Below are positions 1-7,805 of a stretch of 58,674 bases of DNA, in pieces (position 1 is the stretch's first letter; every line of letters begins with the position of its first letter). The notes beneath the pieces are model-generated. The model saw only the letters and a program-made list of their open reading frames with translations. It was not told where the DNA came from and searched no databases. The position numbers were made by a program, and so were the translations under genes. Origin of the DNA: Flagellimonas onchidii (GTDB lineage: Bacteria > Bacteroidota > Bacteroidia > Flavobacteriales > Flavobacteriaceae); assembly GCF_004804315.1 (NCBI RefSeq), contig NZ_SRXX01000019.1, positions 1-58,674 on the forward strand, given 5' to 3'.

Positions 1-102
1 ACAGAGAACAAGCGGATTATTTCCCTAAATTTAGCCTCTGAAATCCTTGAACGGTATAAATACTTGTTAGACATTGATATGACTGGACTTAAGCAAAATT
101 AA
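1..102 (+). CDS. C-terminal end of an unidentified protein (5'-truncated by window edge)
   Basis: Frame 1 is open from the first base to a TAA at 100-102, giving 33 residues that begin TENKRIISLNLASEILERYK and end DMTGLKQN. The composition looks like a genuine C-terminal helix, but the fragment is too short to assign to a family. It is not possible to say whether it belongs to the RiPP locus that follows. Confidence 0.5.
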   Translation, partial: TENKRIISLNLASEILERYKYLLDIDMTGLKQN

Positions 103-332
103 AAAACGCTTAAGTTGTCATGACCCTTAATCATTAATAGATATGCGGTCTAACCGCGTATTTGGGGTGTTAGTTCATAGGCAGTAAATTTTAAATTAGA
201 CAATAGATACCATGCTTGATTATATTGATAATCAAGTAACATTTTGATTTTTAGCTATTTATGTAATTAATACCCCTTTTTGCAAATTGATAGGGACACA
301 ATGTCTAGGGGAACTTTTTAGAGTTTTCTTGG
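103..332. other. Non-coding interval with a perfect 9-bp hairpin
   Basis: No gene is seen here. CTTGATTAT (215-223) pairs with ATAATCAAG (228-236) across a 4-base loop, and GCGGT/ACCGC forms a smaller hairpin at about 146-158. Neither is followed by a clean T-run in either direction, so a terminator role is weak. They could still end the truncated upstream gene or the outer-membrane gene that finishes at 333. Confidence 0.35.
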
Positions 333-851
333 TTAAAAGCTGTACCCCAAACCGATAAGCAACCAATTATAACGGGCTTTTATGTCTTCTGAATCAACGT
401 TACTTGCCCTATTTGATAATTCTGCGTTATACCTTGCTGAAATAATAAACTTATCTGTGATATCGTAGCTCATTCCAAAACCTATATCCAAACCAAGAGA
501 ATTGACATCTTCTGGTGTGGTTTCCAAAAAATAAGAAACTTGTGGGCCCGCCTCAACTTTAAAATCATTAAGAATATAATAACCGAATAAAACGGAAAGA
601 AAACCAAAACCATTATTATTGATACTTCCAATATCAACTTGAGGTGTTAGAGCAATTTTATCCGAAAGTTCAAATTGAGAAAAAGCTCCAAGAAAATAAC
701 CAGAATCTGATGTAGAAGCACTTCCATTATTTTCAATCACTCTTACATGACCGTTTAAATAACCAGCGTGAACACCAAATTTTGATGTTTGAGATTTTAC
801 GTAAAAAAATCCGAATAGGAATAGAATAGATAGACAGATGATTTTTTTCAT
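333..851 (-). CDS. Outer-membrane beta-barrel protein (porin family)
   Basis: This 172-residue protein starts with a signal peptide (MKKIICLSILFLFGFFYVKS, then QT). Alternating hydrophobic strands rich in Gly and aromatics follow, ending in the aromatic-terminal strand WLLIGLGYSF that is typical of proteins inserted by the Bam machinery. It fits the generic outer membrane beta-barrel domain of Bacteroidota, about eight strands. No ligand can be inferred. It is divergent from the dehydratase gene at 1109 and shares that intergenic region, including the palindromes at 992-1041. It may be an unrelated neighbour or a cluster-linked envelope or immunity factor; the sequence does not decide. Confidence 0.75.
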   Translation of the reverse strand: MKKIICLSILFLFGFFYVKSQTSKFGVHAGYLNGHVRVIENNGSASTSDSGYFLGAFSQFELSDKIALTPQVDIGSINNNGFGFLSVLFGYYILNDFKVEAGPQVSYFLETTPEDVNSLGLDIGFGMSYDITDKFIISARYNAELSNRASNVDSEDIKARYNWLLIGLGYSF

Positions 852-991
852 TTTTTTATTGATTAAATGTTCAGATAGATTTGTGAGTATTTAGGTTAAA
901 AAGATTTAAAATATTTTTTTAGATGTGGTTAATGATTTCGAAAGTACCCTTCAATATATTTATACCATCGGCAAAATAATCGCTATTGGTT

Positions 992-1041
992 CAAATTCCA
1001 TGAATTTACAGGAGTATTGTACTTTAAATTCATAGAATTTG
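992..1041. promoter_or_regulatory. Paired palindromic operator candidates upstream of the dehydratase genes
   Basis: Two copies of AAATTC-N3-GAATTT lie at 993-1007 and 1026-1040. The 17-base arms 992-1008 and 1025-1041 are also inverted repeats of each other with one mismatch across a 16-base gap, so the block could form a long hairpin or bind a protein cooperatively. It sits 68 bases before the chosen ATG at 1109. The same palindrome occurs before the regulator gene (11516-11530) and, with one mismatch, before the precursor gene (9710-9724). The protein that binds it is not known. Confidence 0.6.
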
Positions 1042-1108
1042 GGGTGTTTTGAAGTCATTTGATAAAATATAGTCTAATTTGTTGCTAATTGATAACTTAA
1101 TTCAACCA

Positions 1109-3310
1109 ATGTCAGTAGAATTTGATTATCACATATTAGACTCTTTCGTTTTAAGAGAGCCGTTGATGCCTGTTAATTTATTTCTTGACTTAGCCTCGGG
1201 TAGTCAAATAAGTGATGAGGCAATCAAACAGCATTTACAGAATAAGGATATAAGAGAGGCTATTTTCATTGCATCTCCATCCTTTTGGAATCAAGTAGAA
1301 AAATGGGAAAATGACAATTGTACCGATTTCAAAAAGGCGGAAAAGGTTAAAATGTCAATCCTTAAATACTTAGCTCGTCTTAGCGTTAGGGCCACACCTT
1401 TTGGTCTTTTTGCGGGGTGTTCCATAGAATATTTTGATTCTCCAAATGAACCTGACAGAACTGCCCCTCAAGTAACCAGAAAAACCTTTATAAGTCATAC
1501 ATGTTTAGAAGATCTCCTTAAAAAGATATTTGCCAAAAGGTTTAAAAATTGTACATACTTGACCAACAATACATTATATGAGATAGGGGATAAGCTCAGG
1601 TATGTAAGACAAATTGATTCCAAAGGAACTACCTCGTTTGTCATTGAGGAATTATCCAAGAGTGATGAGCTCAGTAAAATTTTGAATAAGGCAAAATCTG
1701 GAGCCCATATTTCAGAATTAGGGAATTTGATTCAACACAGAGGTGTTACGCTTTCAGAAGCTAATGAATTTATAGAGGAATTAATCAAAATCCAACTTAT
1801 CAATAGGGACATTCGACCTTCATTGTACGAACAAAACCCATTGAGCTATGTATCATTATTGTTAAAAGGTATTGGTCAAAATTCAATTGCTAAAGTTTTA
1901 GAAGAAGCCAACAACCAATTGATTGAAATTGATTCGGGTAGATTTGACAAAATCCCCCAATACAAAAGGGTTTTAAATAAATTACTTCTGGTTGATGAAT
2001 TGAATCAATCTCCTATAATATTCAATGTCATTTCATACAATACAACGGGACTGATATTATCGAAGAAAACAAAACAACACTTTCTTAATGCTGTGAAGAT
2101 TATGAAAATCTTGAACAGTGGGCACAAAGAAAAGAGACTCGAGGATTTCAAGATTCAATTTGAAAAAAGGTATGGAGACAGGAAGGTAAGATTACTTAAT
2201 CTATTAGACCCCGATTACGGAATAGATTACCTTTCTGTATCATCTAATCTGGGGGTATCAAAAATCATGACCAGTTTCATGTCTGAAAAAGAAAGTTATC
2301 CGGAAATGAATCTAGGTTCAATTGATTTAATGATTGCAAGAAAGGTTGCCCATGCGAATTTAAATAATGAAGAGGAAATCGAAATCAATGACATTGATTT
2401 AACCCATTATAGAAACAATCATGAGAATATTCCAGATACATTTTCTGGCATATTTGAGATAATTAAAAAGAAGGAAGAAGAACTTGTTCGATTGAGAAGT
2501 TTAGGAGGGTCTTCTGCCTTGAACTTAATAAGTCGTTTCACAATTGGAAGTGATGCTTTTTGTGATTATGCAAAAAAAATTTCCAATATAGAACAAAAAC
2601 TAAGAAAAGATCAAATCATTGCAGAAGTTGTCCATATACCAGAATCTGGACTTGAAACCATACTTGTCAGATCTGATTATATTAAGTATAAAATCCCCAT
2701 TTTAGCAGACTTGAATCATGAAAACTGTATCCAATTGGATGATTTGTCGGTTTTCCTTAATAACGGAACAATAATTTTATGGTCAGAAAGATTGCAAAGT
2801 GAGATAATTCCAAGCATTAACACTTCTCATAATTTTGAGTCAAGTAGTTTGCCTATTTACAGGTTTTTATGTGACCTGCAATCGCAAAATAAAAATAGTG
2901 CGTTGAGTCCCGACTTCGACTATTTAGGAAAAATATTCCTGCACATCCCTAGAATAGTTTATAAAGGTATAATTGTCTCTCCTGCTTTGTGGTGTTTGGA
3001 AAAAGAATTGTTCAAAATATTCCATGAGAATCTGGATGATAATCACAAGTTATTGTCTGAAGGAGAGAAGTTGAGGAAAGAATATCGAATTCCAAAGCTT
3101 GTTTTGTATATACAGGGGGATAGTGAGATACTTGTAAACCTTGAAAACGTTGATTGTCTGAAGTATTTTTTGCAATTGATAAAGAACCAATCGAAAGTTC
3201 TACTTCACGAGTTTCTTTTTGATTCCCATACGTACCAAAACGATAATGTACACGCCAACGAAGTTGTTGTAACATATTACAAAAAAGAAGAGAGAAAACA
3301 ATATGGATAA
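1109..3310 (+). CDS. Lantibiotic dehydratase, N-terminal (glutamylation) domain protein; split LanB subunit 1
   Basis: In class I lanthipeptide pathways the large N-terminal LanB domain transfers glutamate from glutamyl-tRNA to Ser/Thr of the precursor. This protein has the family opening (FDYHILDSFVLREPLMPVN) and the signature RATPFGLFAG near residue 95. It is 733 residues from the ATG at 1109, about the length of the N-terminal domain alone. An in-frame TTG at 1079 would add ten residues; the ATG is preferred because the homologous start falls there. The elimination domain is a separate gene overlapping by 8 bases, an arrangement known from Bacteroidota such as the pinensin cluster. No LanC follows. 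The gene converges on the export operon and has operator-like palindromes upstream. Confidence 0.88.
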   Translation: MSVEFDYHILDSFVLREPLMPVNLFLDLASGSQISDEAIKQHLQNKDIREAIFIASPSFWNQVEKWENDNCTDFKKAEKVKMSILKYLARLSVRATPFGLFAGCSIEYFDSPNEPDRTAPQVTRKTFISHTCLEDLLKKIFAKRFKNCTYLTNNTLYEIGDKLRYVRQIDSKGTTSFVIEELSKSDELSKILNKAKSGAHISELGNLIQHRGVTLSEANEFIEELIKIQLINRDIRPSLYEQNPLSYVSLLLKGIGQNSIAKVLEEANNQLIEIDSGRFDKIPQYKRVLNKLLLVDELNQSPIIFNVISYNTTGLILSKKTKQHFLNAVKIMKILNSGHKEKRLEDFKIQFEKRYGDRKVRLLNLLDPDYGIDYLSVSSNLGVSKIMTSFMSEKESYPEMNLGSIDLMIARKVAHANLNNEEEIEINDIDLTHYRNNHENIPDTFSGIFEIIKKKEEELVRLRSLGGSSALNLISRFTIGSDAFCDYAKKISNIEQKLRKDQIIAEVVHIPESGLETILVRSDYIKYKIPILADLNHENCIQLDDLSVFLNNGTIILWSERLQSEIIPSINTSHNFESSSLPIYRFLCDLQSQNKNSALSPDFDYLGKIFLHIPRIVYKGIIVSPALWCLEKELFKIFHENLDDNHKLLSEGEKLRKEYRIPKLVLYIQGDSEILVNLENVDCLKYFLQLIKNQSKVLLHEFLFDSHTYQNDNVHANEVVVTYYKKEERKQYG

Positions 3311-4154
3311 TAAAATTCAATGTTCGTATTTTCCCGGCGATAAATGGCTGTATTACCAAGTCTATATTGGTTTGCAAAACGCAAACAAATTTCTCTGTCA
3401 GTTTTTATATCCAAGGATTTTCACCCTCTCTAAGGAAAAACTTATAAAGAGGTGGTTTTTTATAAGGTATAGTGACCCTGAACATCATTTAAGAATCAGG
3501 TTTGAGCTTCTGGATTTAATGTGCTTGGGTAAAGTAATTCAAGTAATGAGCGAATGCTTTAATCAGCCATTTTGTAGAGAAGCGATTTGGAACATTCAAA
3601 TTAACACCTACAAACCGGAAATAGAACGCTATGGGAGAGGAACTATGGAGTTAGCTGAAGAAGTGTTCTTTTTTGACAGCGAAATGATAGTCTCGATTTT
3701 GAAAAATCCTAAATTCAAAACAGAAGACTTTGAATGGAAGTCAGGCATTTATATGACTTTGCTTTATCTTAATCTCTTTTATCCAAAATTTGATGCTAAG
3801 TTGGATTTTATTCAAAGGGTGCGTGATGCTTATGCTAATGAGTTTAACCTTAATAAGGATTCCAGAATCAGGTTAAATGAAAAATATCGTTCGCTTCGAA
3901 GCGAAATTGAAAATTGTGTAGACAACTTTATTCCGATTGATGGCAAGAGTTCCGACGAACCCCATAGTAGTCTGAAAGAAAAACTGAAGAAGTATCAATC
4001 TATAATCACAGACAGTGATAGAGAGTCCGTTCTGACAAGCCTAATACATATGAGTTTAAACCGATTGTTCTCCAATAAAAATAGAGAGCAGGAATTTGTT
4101 TGCTATGACTTTATTTTGAGGGCTTGTAAATCAAAGTTGGCTAGAGGGTCATGA
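3303..4154 (+). CDS. Thiopeptide-type bacteriocin biosynthesis (SpaB_C) protein; split LanB elimination subunit
   Basis: This 283-residue protein opens with the SpaB_C pattern (WLYYQVYIG, then KRWFFIRYSDPEHHLRIRF), characteristic of the C-terminal glutamate-elimination domain of LanB. That domain converts glutamylated Ser/Thr to dehydroalanine/dehydrobutyrine. It starts inside the last codons of the preceding gene (8-base overlap), so the two halves are probably translationally coupled and act as one complex. Length is normal for a stand-alone SpaB_C protein. The stop is only 5 bases from the stop of the ribbon-helix-helix gene on the other strand, so the two transcripts must meet or overlap here; no terminator-like hairpin was found between them. 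Confidence 0.87.
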   Translation: MDNKIQCSYFPGDKWLYYQVYIGLQNANKFLCQFLYPRIFTLSKEKLIKRWFFIRYSDPEHHLRIRFELLDLMCLGKVIQVMSECFNQPFCREAIWNIQINTYKPEIERYGRGTMELAEEVFFFDSEMIVSILKNPKFKTEDFEWKSGIYMTLLYLNLFYPKFDAKLDFIQRVRDAYANEFNLNKDSRIRLNEKYRSLRSEIENCVDNFIPIDGKSSDEPHSSLKEKLKKYQSIITDSDRESVLTSLIHMSLNRLFSNKNREQEFVCYDFILRACKSKLARGS

Positions 4155-4159
4155 TAAAG

Positions 4160-4318
4160 TTATGCTTCGATTCTTTCTTTTAAGTTCTTATTATATTCTT
4201 TTATTGCCATACGAATGTGGTATGCAATTGATCTTTTTTGATTCAACCTATTATTAAGGGTACTTAATTCATCCAAATCCTTGTTGTCTAGATGATAATT
4301 CTTTCTAATCAGTGCCAT
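4160..4318 (-). CDS. Small ribbon-helix-helix-like DNA-binding protein (52 aa)
   Basis: An ATG at 4318 opens a 52-codon frame ending in TAA at 4160. It begins MALIRKNYHLDNKDLDELST and ends KNLKERIEA. A short beta-like N-terminus (IRKNYHL), a helix (NKDLDELSTLNNR) and a second helix (SIAYHIRMAIKEYNKNLK) match the size and layout of Arc/CopG ribbon-helix-helix proteins. It starts 4 bases after the stop of the HlyD gene, so it is the last gene of the minus-strand export operon. A DNA-binding or antitoxin-like regulator of the cluster is plausible, and it is one candidate binder of the AAATTC-N3-GAATTT palindromes. That link is inference only. Confidence 0.7.
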   Translation of the reverse strand: MALIRKNYHLDNKDLDELSTLNNRLNQKRSIAYHIRMAIKEYNKNLKERIEA

Positions 4319-4322
4319 AACA

Positions 4323-5600
4323 CTAGTATTTGTTCAAACTCATTATTGAAAAAAAGAGCCTTTCTGCAAGGCTAGTCTTATCTGTAATTACCTCTGCCAT
4401 TCCCTTCATTTCTTGGGAAAAGACCACTTCTTTTTTATAGGATGTTACCAACCCCTCAACAAGTATAGCGTCAATTAGATAGCTTCCATCTTCTTCAGGA
4501 AGAACAGGAATGTTGGATACAGAGCCCTGTAGATACCCATTTTCATATGCAGGAAAATTATCCAGATCGACATTAACTTTATGCCCTCTTTTGACTTTAC
4601 CTAATCCTTTTTGAAAGGTTTTAATCTTTAAAATATAATCTGTATTGTTTGGCAGAATCGCACAGACTAAATCGCCTTGATTTACCGTTGTCTTTGAACT
4701 CCAAAACTTATTGAGGTTAACTGTGCCATTAATAGAGGCTTTAATAACAAATTTGTTTTCCCAGTCTCGGATAGCGGCTTTTAGTTTGTTGTAATTTTGG
4801 ATAAGCGTGTTCCTTAAATATGTACTTTGTTTTTTCAGTAAAAAATCCGAATCTGTAAAACTTACCATCGCAGAATTTCTTGATTCCCGTACGTTGTGAA
4901 TCTCCGAGGCTATATCAGCTAATCGTCTTTCTGAATCCAAATATTCAATTTGCTTAGACTCATATTCAGAAAGTGAAACAACTCCTTTTTTATGTAGTTG
5001 ATTATAGCGCTCGAGGTTCTTTTTGAAAAATTCTGTCTCTTTTTGCTGCTTACTCCTCTGAAGTCGTAGTGAACTAAGTCGATTTTCAATGTCTAATATG
5101 GAGTTTTTCCTTGCTTTGGTTTTGGTGTTTACTGGAGAGTATATTGAATTTATTTGATATTCAAGATAACTGTTCTCAAAATCAGCATAGGCAGTTTCTA
5201 AATTCCCCAAATTCAAATTTGATAAAGAGTTGAACATGGAAGAAAAGTCCTCACTACCCAAATCAACAGTATCTAATATTGAGTATAATAAGAGTACATC
5301 TTTATAATCTGCAGTATTCTGAATTATCGCAATGATATCCCCATCATTAACTGGACCGTAGTTCGGTATCAAGAGTGTGTCAATTTTTCCAAAAACCCTA
5401 GAAAAGTGTTTTTCGGGAGGTATTGTGGTCGTTAGTGTAACTTCTCCTTCTACAACGTCTGGGTATTTGACAAGCCAAGTAAAATTCAACAACAGTACAA
5501 TGACCAATACTGTAATTGTATTGCCCCACCTCAATGTCCATGATGGGGTTTTATTCATTATACTTTGAACATCTTCTGAAATGAATTCTTGGTTTTCCAT
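4323..5600 (-). CDS. HlyD-family membrane fusion (periplasmic adaptor) protein
   Basis: This 425-residue protein has one N-terminal membrane helix (NTITVLVIVLLLNFTWLVKY), a lipoyl/biotinyl-like half motif (SINGTVNLNKFW), and a long central coiled coil (about residues 165-270, with LHKKGVVSLSEYE between helices). C-terminal beta-barrel segments follow. HlyD proteins bridge an inner-membrane ABC exporter to an outer-membrane channel. It lies 10 bases downstream of the C39 ABC transporter, so it almost certainly works with it to move the leaderless peptide out of the periplasm. No TolC homologue is in this window; a host copy would have to serve. Confidence 0.88.
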   Translation of the reverse strand: MENQEFISEDVQSIMNKTPSWTLRWGNTITVLVIVLLLNFTWLVKYPDVVEGEVTLTTTIPPEKHFSRVFGKIDTLLIPNYGPVNDGDIIAIIQNTADYKDVLLLYSILDTVDLGSEDFSSMFNSLSNLNLGNLETAYADFENSYLEYQINSIYSPVNTKTKARKNSILDIENRLSSLRLQRSKQQKETEFFKKNLERYNQLHKKGVVSLSEYESKQIEYLDSERRLADIASEIHNVRESRNSAMVSFTDSDFLLKKQSTYLRNTLIQNYNKLKAAIRDWENKFVIKASINGTVNLNKFWSSKTTVNQGDLVCAILPNNTDYILKIKTFQKGLGKVKRGHKVNVDLDNFPAYENGYLQGSVSNIPVLPEEDGSYLIDAILVEGLVTSYKKEVVFSQEMKGMAEVITDKTSLAERLFFSIMSLNKY

Positions 5601-5610
5601 TTCTCAAACT

Positions 5611-7797
5611 TTATAACTCCAATTGGTTCTTGACCAACTTAAAATATTCGCCCTTAGTGGCTATTAATTCTCTATGGGTTCCCTGCTCACATATTTTACC
5701 TTCATCCATCACTATTATATTATCGGCATTTTGCACAGTACTGAGCCTATGGGCAATTATGACTACAGTTCTGTTCTGATAAAACTTTTCCAGGTTTTTG
5801 ATAATTTCCTTTTCACTATTGGCATCTAGTGAGGAAGTAGCTTCATCAAGAAATAAAAAGCTAGGATCCTTGTAAATGGCCCTGGCTATCAAAATGCGTT
5901 GTTTCTGCCCCATACTTATGCCCAGGCCATTGCCTCCAATTTTTGTATTTACATTCAAGGGCAGTCCTTCAATAAATTCCTTTATATGAGCTACTTCAAT
6001 AGCATATTCCAGTTTATTGGAATCTATTTCCTCTTCGCCCAATGCTATATTTCTTGTTATGGTATCATCGAATATGAATCCGTCCTGCATAACTATCCCA
6101 CATAAAGAACGCCATTTATCTTGGGCAATCATGTTTAGGTTAGTATTACCAACTTTAATGGTTCCCTTTATAGGTTCATAGTATTGAAGGAATAATTTTA
6201 AAAGAGTGGTTTTACCACTACCGCTTTTACCAACAACAGCTGTTACTTCACCTTTTTTGATGGTTATGGATAAATCATTAAGTACCAATTTATCAGTTCC
6301 AAAATACCTAAATGAAACCTTTTCCAATAATAAATCTGATTTCACAGGCACTTCGGAAATCCTAGTCTCATTAATGCTATATTCCCCTTGCATATTATGA
6401 ATTTCCAAAATTCTGGATATTGAGATCTTTGCATCTTGAAGGTTCAATATAAATTCGATTAATTGAGAAACAGGAGAGTTGAGTTGTCCAACAATAAAAC
6501 TAATAGCTAACATCATACCCAAGGTAATTTCTCCATCAATAACTAATTTCGCAGCGAGAATTGTAATAACGATGTTTTTTAGCTCATTAATGAAATCAGA
6601 ACCAACCAGCTGATATTGCGTAAGTGAAAGGGACTTGGTCTTCAGATTGAAAATTCTCGATTGAATAAACTCCCAACCTCTTCGTTTATAAATTTCCGAA
6701 TTATTGAGTTTCGTCTCTTGCATCCCCTCAATGATTTCTAAAAGTTTATTGTGCTCTGACGTTTCTTCTCTAAACATAGTGTCATCAAGTCTTCTTCTTT
6801 TGCTTAAAAAAGACAATAAGTATGCGAAATATAATACAGTGCCAATTAGAAATACAGAAAAAATCTTAAGGCTATATAATGCTAATACAATACCAAATAC
6901 AATAAATGTAACTGATGAAAAGAGAGCATTTAAAGATGAATTCTTGAGCAATATCTCGATTCTTTGATGATCTTTTATTCTTCTCAAAATGTCGCCTGAT
7001 TGCTTTTTATCATAATATGCTAATGGTAAATTCATAAGCTTAATCAAAAATTCTGATAGCAAAGAGATATTTAGCCGAGAAGCAACATGCAATAGCAGCC
7101 AACCACGAATTACTTCAATGATAGTTCTGCCGATAAACAAAAAAACTTGTGCAATAAGAACTAAGTATACAAAATGGATGTCTTGGTTCTTTATGCCAAC
7201 ATCCACCAAATTTTGTGTTAGAAATGGGAATGCCAATTGTATGAGACTTGCACCAAGTAGGCCAATAATCAATTGAACGATTACTTTTTTTTGCCTCTTT
7301 AGATATGGGTAAACAAAACCCCAAGTACTAATTTCATTCTCGGTATCATACTCGTTCTTATCAAGTTTTGAAGTCGGTTCTAGAAGTAGACATATACCTC
7401 CTTGAGAATTAGCATTTTTAGAATTTCCAATCCAGCGGATTAAAAATTCCTTTTGTTCAATGACCTCATTTCTTGTAGCTGGGTCAGATATAAAGAACTT
7501 ATTTTTTCGAATTTTATACAGTATAACAAAATGATTCTGATTCCAATGCAGTATACAAGGTAATGGAGCCTGTTTAAGTTCTTCTATCGTTATCTTGACC
7601 GCAAGGGATTTGAAGCCTATTTTTTCGGAAGCAGCCCCTAAAAATTTAAGATTGCTTCCCGACCTGGTAGTTTCACTAATGGTTCTCAAATATTCTAGAG
7701 AAATATTTTTCCCATAATGTTTTGCAATTACCTTTAAGCATATCGGCCCACAATCTTTGTTGTCTCTTTGTAAAAAGTGAGGAAAGCGTGAACTCAT
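5611..7797 (-). CDS. Peptidase C39-containing ABC exporter (PCAT)
   Basis: This 728-residue protein combines three modules. Residues 1-130 are a C39 cysteine peptidase with catalytic Cys16 (KDCGPICL), His in NQNHFVILY and Asp in ISDPATR. Residues about 165-440 are a six-helix ABC membrane domain. The C-terminal part is an ATPase with Walker A GKSGSGKTT near residue 521, signature SMGQKQR and Walker B FLFLDEATSSLD. Such exporters cut double-glycine leaders and pump the core peptide, which fits the VQGG site in the precursor at 9473-9619. It lies 8 bases after the subtilase gene and 10 before HlyD. The signature reads SMGQ rather than LSGGQ, a tolerated variant. Confidence 0.92.
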   Translation of the reverse strand: MSSRFPHFLQRDNKDCGPICLKVIAKHYGKNISLEYLRTISETTRSGSNLKFLGAASEKIGFKSLAVKITIEELKQAPLPCILHWNQNHFVILYKIRKNKFFISDPATRNEVIEQKEFLIRWIGNSKNANSQGGICLLLEPTSKLDKNEYDTENEISTWGFVYPYLKRQKKVIVQLIIGLLGASLIQLAFPFLTQNLVDVGIKNQDIHFVYLVLIAQVFLFIGRTIIEVIRGWLLLHVASRLNISLLSEFLIKLMNLPLAYYDKKQSGDILRRIKDHQRIEILLKNSSLNALFSSVTFIVFGIVLALYSLKIFSVFLIGTVLYFAYLLSFLSKRRRLDDTMFREETSEHNKLLEIIEGMQETKLNNSEIYKRRGWEFIQSRIFNLKTKSLSLTQYQLVGSDFINELKNIVITILAAKLVIDGEITLGMMLAISFIVGQLNSPVSQLIEFILNLQDAKISISRILEIHNMQGEYSINETRISEVPVKSDLLLEKVSFRYFGTDKLVLNDLSITIKKGEVTAVVGKSGSGKTTLLKLFLQYYEPIKGTIKVGNTNLNMIAQDKWRSLCGIVMQDGFIFDDTITRNIALGEEEIDSNKLEYAIEVAHIKEFIEGLPLNVNTKIGGNGLGISMGQKQRILIARAIYKDPSFLFLDEATSSLDANSEKEIIKNLEKFYQNRTVVIIAHRLSTVQNADNIIVMDEGKICEQGTHRELIATKGEYFKLVKNQLEL

Positions 7798-7805
7798 AAA
7801 GTGAA

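Noticed and set aside
215..236. 9-bp hairpin as a strong terminator
   Set aside because: No T-run follows in either direction within a useful distance, so it is listed only as a structure.
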